Assembly: GCA_024464205.1 (NCBI GenBank)
Contig: JANHAI010000075.1
Coordinates: 1-5,565, forward strand
DNA length: 5,565 nt
From: Candidatus Methanomethylicia archaeon
GTDB taxonomy: Archaea; Thermoproteota; Methanomethylicia; Methanomethylicales; Methanomethylicaceae
Reading direction: 5' to 3'
The notes beneath the pieces are model-generated. The model was given only the letters and a program-made list of their open reading frames with translations. It ran no database searches and was not told the DNA's origin. This document shows positions 1 through 4,119 of this stretch, in pieces. Positions within the stretch are counted from its first letter, which is position 1; each line of letters opens with the position of its first letter. A program made the translations under genes and the position numbers.

Positions 1-474
1 ACGGACGCGATCCAGGCGATGATCGACATGGGTCTCCGGGTCGGCGCAGAGGTCCTCGACTCCTGGTGGCTCGACACCGGGAAGAAGGACGACATCCTCA
101 CCGCGAACCAGATCGTGCTCGACGAGTACCTCAGGGGCAAGAATTCGGGGATCGTGGAGGACAGCGTTATAGAGGGGAGGGTGCTCGTGCAGGAGGGGGC
201 GAGGGTGGTCGGCAGCCGCATAAGGGGCCCCACGGTGATAGGCAAGGGGGCTGTGATAGAGCACTCTTTCATCGGGCCGTACACGAGCATCGGTGACGGC
301 GTCCGCGTCGTAGAGTCCTCAGTCGAGAACTCCGTGATAATGGAGGGATCTTGCATCGAGCGGGTGGAGAGGCTGGAGGACAGCCTGGTCGGCCGGTGGG
401 TGAGGGTCTGCAGAAACTGCCGCAGCAGGGCGATATGCCTCCGCGTAGGAGATCACTCTGAAATTGAACTGTGA
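1..474 (+). CDS. rmlA: Glucose-1-phosphate thymidylyltransferase, long form, C-terminal part (5' end outside window)
   Basis: The frame is open from base 1, so this is the last 157 residues of a longer protein. The first about 45 residues match the end of the nucleotidyltransferase domain, with the WWLDTGKKDDILTAN stretch (family pattern W-x-DTG-x4-L-x2-AN). After LDEYLRG the protein becomes a run of imperfect hexapeptides rich in I/V-x-G/E (IVEDSVIEG, TVIGKGAVIE, SFIGPYTSIGDGVRV), the signature of a left-handed beta-helix. This layout is that of long RmlA proteins (COG1209 type) of archaea and some bacteria, usually about 350 residues. The enzyme would make dTDP-glucose from glucose-1-phosphate and dTTP in the cytoplasm, the first step to dTDP-rhamnose. 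The catalytic residues lie upstream of the window. The tail holds a CRNC motif near its end, of unknown meaning. A related specificity such as UTP use or a dual sugar-1-P role is possible. The stop is TGA, directly followed by T7. Confidence 0.88.
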   Translation, partial: TDAIQAMIDMGLRVGAEVLDSWWLDTGKKDDILTANQIVLDEYLRGKNSGIVEDSVIEGRVLVQEGARVVGSRIRGPTVIGKGAVIEHSFIGPYTSIGDGVRVVESSVENSVIMEGSCIERVERLEDSLVGRWVRVCRNCRSRAICLRVGDHSEIEL

Positions 475-481
475 TTTTTTT
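475..481 (+). terminator. Oligo-T terminator after rmlA
   Basis: A run of seven T follows the rmlA stop codon with no space. No stable GC hairpin precedes it. Archaeal RNA polymerase can terminate at oligo-T tracts without a hairpin, and a promoter-like box follows within 10 nt, so ending the rmlA transcript here is plausible. Read-through into the next gene cannot be excluded. Confidence 0.45.
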
Positions 482-486
482 GAGGC

Positions 487-498
487 TATTAAAAATAC
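487..498 (+). promoter_or_regulatory. TATA-like box for the rmlC-SDR-rmlD operon
   Basis: TATTAAAAATAC stands out in a GC-rich setting. Its core TTAAAAATA (489-497) would place the transcription start about 26 nt downstream, near 519. That gives a leader of about 27 nt that contains the AGGTG ribosome binding motif at 535-539. No convincing BRE is visible. Whether the operon also receives read-through from rmlA is unknown. Confidence 0.42.
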
Positions 499-533
499 GA
501 AAAAGCAAAATAGGATCATTTGACATATCGGAC

Positions 534-539
534 TAGGTG
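534..539 (+). promoter_or_regulatory. Ribosome binding site of rmlC-like gene; decides start at 546
   Basis: TAGGTG contains AGGTG, complementary to the CACCU of the archaeal 16S 3' end, six nt before the ATG at 546. An in-frame GTG at 537 lies inside this motif, so ATG 546 is the better start. Confidence 0.6.
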
Positions 540-545
540 TTCCAG

Positions 546-1061
546 ATGAAGGAGTACCCATTAGTCGGCGTCAGAGTGAAGGACATAAACCTAATTCCGG
601 ACGAGCGAGGGTTCTTCGCAGAGATAATGCGCTCCGACTGGAAGGATTTCCTTGAGGGCGACGTGATACAGCAGGCGAACCTGAGCTACAGCTACCCCGG
701 GATAGTGAGGGCCTGGCACAGGCACGAGCGTGGGCAGGTCGACTACTTCCTCGTGCTGAAGGGCGCCATGAAGATATGCGCCTACGAAGAGTCTACTGGC
801 AAGATGGCTGAGGTCATCGGTAGCGGGGAAAAGCCCCAGCTCATCAGGATACCTGGGAATTACCTCCACGGCACGATGACCGTGAGCTCTTTCCCCTCCC
901 ACACCGTCTACTTCGTCTCCAACCTTTACGACTACAAGAACCCTGACGAGGTCCGCGTCCCATGGAACTCCGCTTCGATAGTCCCTGCAGAAATAAACGG
1001 AAGGAAGGACGACCCCCGCGTCGGCAAGCCGTGGGACTGGTTCGCCCCGCCGCACAAGTGA
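546..1061 (+). CDS. rmlC: RmlC-like cupin, putative dTDP-4-dehydrorhamnose 3,5-epimerase
   Basis: This is a 171-residue single-domain protein, a little shorter than bacterial RmlC (about 180). RmlC family features run in order: DERGFFAE at 19-26 (family D-x-RG-x-F-x-E), the strand holding R55 and H58 in VRAWHRH (position of the RG-x-H active-site motif), a cupin strand to G73, IPGNYLHG at 102-109, and a tyrosine-rich YFVSNLYDYKNPDE segment at 122-135. RmlC inverts C3 and C5 of dTDP-4-keto-6-deoxyglucose in the cytoplasm. By my alignment from memory, the Lys of the bacterial Q-x-KLV motif is Asp66 here and the C-terminal S-x-KD motif is not clear, so the enzyme is a divergent family member. 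It might be a 3-epimerase only, or act on another 4-keto sugar. It is the first gene of the operon; a 13-nt gap leads to the SDR gene and rmlD follows. The start at 546 is chosen over GTG 537 because of AGGTG six nt upstream. Confidence 0.8.
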   Translation: MKEYPLVGVRVKDINLIPDERGFFAEIMRSDWKDFLEGDVIQQANLSYSYPGIVRAWHRHERGQVDYFLVLKGAMKICAYEESTGKMAEVIGSGEKPQLIRIPGNYLHGTMTVSSFPSHTVYFVSNLYDYKNPDEVRVPWNSASIVPAEINGRKDDPRVGKPWDWFAPPHK

Positions 1062-1065
1062 GGTG
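1060..1065 (+). promoter_or_regulatory. Ribosome binding site of SDR gene; decides start at 1075
   Basis: GAGGTG is a full six-base match to the CACCUC of archaeal 16S rRNA and ends nine nt before ATG 1075. It overlaps the rmlC-like stop codon (1059-1061). An in-frame GTG at 1063 is part of the motif itself and is therefore an unlikely start. Confidence 0.65.
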
Positions 1066-1074
1066 CCTTTCCGA

Positions 1075-2091
1075 ATGAGGGTTCTCGTCACAGGCGGTGC
1101 AGGGTACATCGGCTCTGTGCTGACCAGGCTTCTGCTGGAAAAGGGGTACAGCGTCGTCTGCCTCGACCGGCTCTTCTTCGGGATGGACCCAGTCAAGGAG
1201 ATCGCTGACAGGATAAAGATAGTGAAGGGGGACGTGAGGTGGTTCGACCCTTCCGTCCTAGACGGGGTCGACGCGGTTCTTGACCTGGCCGCCCTGTCGA
1301 ACGACCCGGCTGGCGAGCTGGATCCCGAGAAGACTATGGACATCAACTTCAGGGGCCGCGCCAGAGTAGCCAGGCTCGCGAAGGAGAGAGGCGTCAGGCG
1401 CTACGTGCTGGCGAGCAGCTGCAGCGTCTACGGGTTCCAGGACGGCACCATCGACGAGAGCTCGCGGATAAACCCGCTGACTACCTATGCAAAGGCCAAC
1501 AGCATGGCTGAGGATGCGGCGCTGAAGCTCTCCGGCAGCTCCTTCTGCGCGACCGTCCTGAGGCAGGCTACCGTTTACGGCTTCTCCCACAGGATGAGGT
1601 TCGACCTCGCGATAAACGGGATGGTCCTAGGCTTCTTCAAGAACGGCAGGATCCCGATAATGAGGGACGGGAAGCAGTGGCGCCCATTCGTCCACGTGAA
1701 GGACACTTCGAACGCCTTCATCCGGGTGCTCGAGTCGGATCCAGACGTTGTCAACGGGCAGGTCTTCAATGTAGGGAGCGACGACCAGAACGTCCAGATC
1801 TTCGAGCTAGCCAAGACTGTCGCCGGTGCGATAGGCGTCCCGTTCGAGTACGACTGGTACGGCTCGCCGGACAACCGGAGCTACCGCGTGAGCTTCGACA
1901 AAATCGCCAGGACGCTCGGGTATTCCACGTCTTACACGATAGCGGACGGGGCGAGGGAGGTCTTCAGCGCCCTGAAGGAGGGCAGGCTAAACGGCGACGA
2001 CCCGAGGACCATAACCGTCAAGTGGTACAAGCACCTCCTCGAGTCCCAGCGCCTCACCAGGGAAGTCGAGCTGGACGGTGTGGTGCTTTGA
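1075..2091 (+). CDS. Extended SDR, NAD-dependent NDP-sugar epimerase/dehydratase of unknown substrate
   Basis: The 338-residue protein is an extended short-chain dehydrogenase. The N-terminus VLVTGGAGYIGS gives the G7-x2-G10-x2-G13 dinucleotide motif. D31 after the second strand (VVCLD) favours NAD over NADP. GDVRWFDP and the DLAALSNDPAGELDP block follow the NDP-sugar epimerase pattern, and LASSCSVYG (112-120) holds the active-site Ser. LRQATVYGFSHRMRFD and the WRPFVHVKD segment belong to the substrate-binding half. The tyrosine motif reads Y138-A-K-A-N142: the Lys expected four residues after Tyr is Asn, with a Lys two residues after instead. It is not RmlB, since RmlB has Thr-Asp-Glu where this has Ser115-Cys116-Ser117. 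It sits between rmlC-like and rmlD, so it likely acts on a related dTDP-sugar, perhaps as a 4-epimerase or reductase; the substrate cannot be read from the sequence. Its stop overlaps the rmlD start. Confidence 0.82.
   Translation: MRVLVTGGAGYIGSVLTRLLLEKGYSVVCLDRLFFGMDPVKEIADRIKIVKGDVRWFDPSVLDGVDAVLDLAALSNDPAGELDPEKTMDINFRGRARVARLAKERGVRRYVLASSCSVYGFQDGTIDESSRINPLTTYAKANSMAEDAALKLSGSSFCATVLRQATVYGFSHRMRFDLAINGMVLGFFKNGRIPIMRDGKQWRPFVHVKDTSNAFIRVLESDPDVVNGQVFNVGSDDQNVQIFELAKTVAGAIGVPFEYDWYGSPDNRSYRVSFDKIARTLGYSTSYTIADGAREVFSALKEGRLNGDDPRTITVKWYKHLLESQRLTREVELDGVVL
2077..2080 (+). promoter_or_regulatory. Ribosome binding motif supporting the TTG start of rmlD
   Basis: GGTG lies seven nt before TTG 2088, inside the end of the SDR gene. 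The spacing agrees with the two other internal sites (six and nine nt). No ATG or GTG stands in frame close to the N-terminal RVAVIGSSGQLG strand, which leaves TTG as the natural start. Confidence 0.5.
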
Positions 2092-2960
2092 GGGTCGCAG
2101 TAATCGGTTCCAGCGGCCAGCTCGGCACAGACCTCGTAAAGGCATTCTCTAGCAGCCACGAGGTGATCGCCCTCACCCACAGGGACATCGAGGTCGCGGA
2201 CCCGGGTTCATGCGCCAGGCTGAAGGAACTCGCCCCCGATGCGGTCATCAACACAGCCGCGTTCCACAAGACCGACCAGTGCGAGGACGAGCCCCTCAAG
2301 GCCTTCCAAGTGAATGCGATAGGCGCCAGGAATGTCGCCCTGGCATGCAGGGATATAGGCGCCATTGCCGCTTTCATCAGCACCGACTACGTATTTGACG
2401 GCAAGTCGAGGCTGCCTTACCTCGAGAGCGATCCGCCCTCGCCCATAAACGCCTACGGGATCTCGAAGCTCGCGGGCGAGCTCTTCACCAGGCAGAACGA
2501 AAGGCACTACGTCTTCAGGGTCGCCAGCCTCTTCGGGTCGGCAGGCGCCAGCGGGAAGGGCGGCAACTTCGTTGAAGCGATGATTGCCAAGGCAAGGAAA
2601 GGGGAAACGATCTCGGTGATAGACGACATAAGGATGAGCCCGACCTACACGCGCGACGCCGCCGCGGCGATATCCGCGTTAATCGAAAAGAAAGCGCCGT
2701 TCGGCACCTATCACGTCACCAACAGCGGGGAGTGCTCTTGGTTCGAGTTCGCCGCTGCGATATTCGAGGCTCTGGGGTTGAAGGTCCCCTTGGGCGCCGC
2801 ATCCTCGTCAACATATCCGACAAAGGCAAGGCGCCCCGCTTACTCGGCTCTATCGAGCAACAAGCTGGGGAGATGGGGCATAGAGATGCCTCGCTGGAAG
2901 GACGCCCTCCGCCGCTACCTGGAAGAGAAAGGGCACTTGAAGCCTCTTTCTGTCGCTTGA
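2088..2960 (+). CDS. rmlD: dTDP-4-dehydrorhamnose reductase
   Basis: The 290-residue protein matches RmlD in length (about 285-300) and in every main motif. The N-terminus has RVAVIGSSGQLGTD with the G7-x2-GQLG nucleotide-binding loop. VINTAAFHKTDQCE (53-66) replaces the usual N-x-AAYTxVDxAE. Catalytic T99 lies in STDYVFDG, and Y123 and K127 lie in YGISKLAGE. MSPTYTRDAAAAI gives the PTY-x2-D motif, followed by GTYHVTNSGECSWFEFA and the RRPAYSALSS segment near the C-terminus. RmlD reduces dTDP-4-keto-L-rhamnose to dTDP-L-rhamnose with NAD(P)H in the cytoplasm, the last step of the pathway. It starts at TTG 2088, where TTGA overlaps the SDR stop codon, which implies translational coupling. The stop is TGA at 2958. 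His60 in place of the more common Tyr/Thr stretch may be an archaeal variant. Use of a different 4-keto sugar is possible but less likely. Confidence 0.9.
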   Translation: MRVAVIGSSGQLGTDLVKAFSSSHEVIALTHRDIEVADPGSCARLKELAPDAVINTAAFHKTDQCEDEPLKAFQVNAIGARNVALACRDIGAIAAFISTDYVFDGKSRLPYLESDPPSPINAYGISKLAGELFTRQNERHYVFRVASLFGSAGASGKGGNFVEAMIAKARKGETISVIDDIRMSPTYTRDAAAAISALIEKKAPFGTYHVTNSGECSWFEFAAAIFEALGLKVPLGAASSSTYPTKARRPAYSALSSNKLGRWGIEMPRWKDALRRYLEEKGHLKPLSVA

Positions 2961-2989
2961 TCCCTTCCGAAAGCCTCGGGCACCGTTCG

Positions 2990-2998
2990 TTTTTTAAG
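2990..2998 (+). promoter_or_regulatory. TATA-like box for the GT2 gene, leaderless spacing
   Basis: TTTTTTAAG is the most TATA-like stretch upstream of ATG 3021. The middle of TTTTTAAG (2991-2998) is about 26 nt before the ATG, the normal distance from an archaeal TATA box to the transcription start. The mRNA would then begin at or next to the ATG. No Shine-Dalgarno motif is present between 3001 and 3020, which fits a leaderless message. Confidence 0.45.
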
Positions 2999-3020
2999 AG
3001 GGTCGCCCTCTACATTTTTT
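2997..3020 (+). terminator. Hairpin plus T6 after rmlD, intrinsic-terminator-like
   Basis: AGAGGG (2997-3002) and CCCTCT (3006-3011) form a perfect 6-bp, mostly GC stem with a TCG loop, followed after three bases by TTTTTT (3015-3020). It lies 36 nt after the rmlD stop and directly before the ATG of the next gene. It would end the rml operon transcript. A second T6 at 2990-2995 could add to termination. Confidence 0.55.
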
Positions 3021-4058
3021 ATGGCGCAGCCCAAAGTCTCTGTACTGTGGGTCAACTACAACGGCATGCACATTCGGGACATCCTGCTGGAGTCCTTGCA
3101 AGCCATAGACAGTTTGAATTACGAAAACTATGAGCTCATCGCAATCGACAACGGGTCCAATGACGGAAGCTACGTGCTTATACGCGACCAGTTCAAAAGG
3201 ATGCGCTGCGAAAGGCGGTTGATCAGGCTCGACAGGAACCTAGGTTTCACGGGAGGGAACAATGTTGCCTACAGGGCACGATCGCCCGAAACAAAGTACG
3301 TCCTGCTCGTGAACAACGACGCCGTGGCTTACCCGGACAGCCTTCGCGAGATCGTAGAGAGGATGGACTTAGACAGCACGGTCGGAGCAGCCCAGGGCAT
3401 CACGGTGGACTACTCCACAGGCGCCGTCGACACGGCGGGCGAGATGGTGGATGAGGTCTTGGAGGTCCATTCTCTTTTCAACGGCTGTCCGCCAGGATCC
3501 GTCAAGTCAGCTATCGAGATCACTTATACCAATGGCGCCTTCGCAGTCTACCGCGTGTCGTCTGTACATGCGGCGCAGGGCGACCGACTATTCGACAATA
3601 TCTTTGCATACTACGATGACAACCTCCTGGGGTTGAAACTATGGAACTGCGGCTTCAAGTCGGTCTCCTTCCCAGTCTTAGCCGCCAGGCACAGGAAGAG
3701 CTCCTCTTTCAGGAGATACAGCGAGGCAATGATTTATTTGACGATAAGGAATTGCCTCTTTCTCAATGAGATAGCCAACAGCAGGTACCGCAAATTGAAC
3801 CGGCTCTTCCCGCTGAAAATCATGCTGAAGCATATTGGTGGCAACCCTTCTGAGACTTTTTCCCTCTCTTTCAAGGCAGCAAGGGACGGCTTTTTAATGG
3901 GCAAGAAAACATTATCGGAGGAAGGCATGGTGGACCTATACAAGGCGCCAATCGTGAGCCTTGAGCCCCCTCTGGCACTTTTGCGCCTCCTTCTTCCAGG
4001 AAGGTTCACAAGAGGGATCCTGGAAAGGAGAATAAAAGAAACAATCAATAGCTCATAA
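3021..4058 (+). CDS. Family 2 glycosyltransferase, rhamnosyltransferase-like
   Basis: The 345-residue protein has a GT-A fold catalytic domain at about 5-230. VSVLWVNYNG (6-15) is the first strand, and AIDNGSNDGS (41-50) is the nucleotide-binding block. RNLGFTGGNN (72-81) is the hallmark of the WbbL/rhamnosyltransferase-like branch of GT2. NND at 98-100 in LLVNNDAV is the metal-binding DXD-like site. YTNGAFAVYR (169-178) and FAYYDDNLLGLKLW (195-208) carry the acceptor region, with D199/D200 as likely catalytic base, and H224 in RHRKSSS is the usual late His. The 260-345 tail has a hydrophobic stretch (PPLALLRLLLPG) that could touch the membrane. It would transfer a sugar from an NDP donor, plausibly dTDP-rhamnose given the rml genes just upstream, to a lipid-linked or other glycan on the cytoplasmic face. 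Donor and acceptor are inferred. The start is ATG 3021, with no ribosome binding motif. Confidence 0.87.
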   Translation: MAQPKVSVLWVNYNGMHIRDILLESLQAIDSLNYENYELIAIDNGSNDGSYVLIRDQFKRMRCERRLIRLDRNLGFTGGNNVAYRARSPETKYVLLVNNDAVAYPDSLREIVERMDLDSTVGAAQGITVDYSTGAVDTAGEMVDEVLEVHSLFNGCPPGSVKSAIEITYTNGAFAVYRVSSVHAAQGDRLFDNIFAYYDDNLLGLKLWNCGFKSVSFPVLAARHRKSSSFRRYSEAMIYLTIRNCLFLNEIANSRYRKLNRLFPLKIMLKHIGGNPSETFSLSFKAARDGFLMGKKTLSEEGMVDLYKAPIVSLEPPLALLRLLLPGRFTRGILERRIKETINSS

Positions 4059-4085
4059 ATAACATGAATCCAAATTGTTTCAACC

Positions 4086-4104
4086 AAACTTAAAATATAA
4101 GTTT
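4086..4104 (+). repeat. Perfect 7-bp inverted repeat centred on a TATA box
   Basis: AAACTTA (4086-4092) and TAAGTTT (4098-4104) are exact reverse complements around the spacer AAATA. The repeat encloses the TATA-like core of the downstream gene. It may be an operator for a dimeric regulator. In the GT2 transcript it could also fold into a weak AT hairpin followed by a short T run. AT-rich sequence makes chance palindromes more likely. Confidence 0.4.
4090..4101 (+). promoter_or_regulatory. TATA box for the membrane protein gene, leaderless spacing
   Basis: TTAAAATATAAG is the best archaeal TATA-box match in the window. The middle of TAAAATAT (4091-4098) lies about 26 nt before ATG 4120, which would put the transcription start at the start codon. 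No Shine-Dalgarno motif occurs in 4100-4119. This agrees with the layout seen before the GT2 gene. The rest of the 61-nt gap (4059-4119) shows nothing else. Confidence 0.55.
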
Positions 4105-4119
4105 TACTAATTCTCTGCC

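Noticed and set aside
591..1346. Reverse-strand open frame of 251 codons
   Set aside because: It lies opposite the rmlC-like and SDR genes, both with clear family motifs; its translation shows no domain and is explained by GC-rich codon bias.
1677..2087. Long open frame upstream of and in frame with rmlD, which would give a 427-residue protein
   Set aside because: The upstream part overlaps the SDR gene in another frame, is very rich in Arg/Gln/Pro with no family pattern, and the RmlD homology starts exactly at TTG 2088.
1075..2091. Calling the SDR gene rmlB because of its rml neighbours
   Set aside because: It lacks the S-T-D-E-V-Y-G dehydratase motif and has an atypical Y-x-K-x-N motif, so the symbol is not justified.
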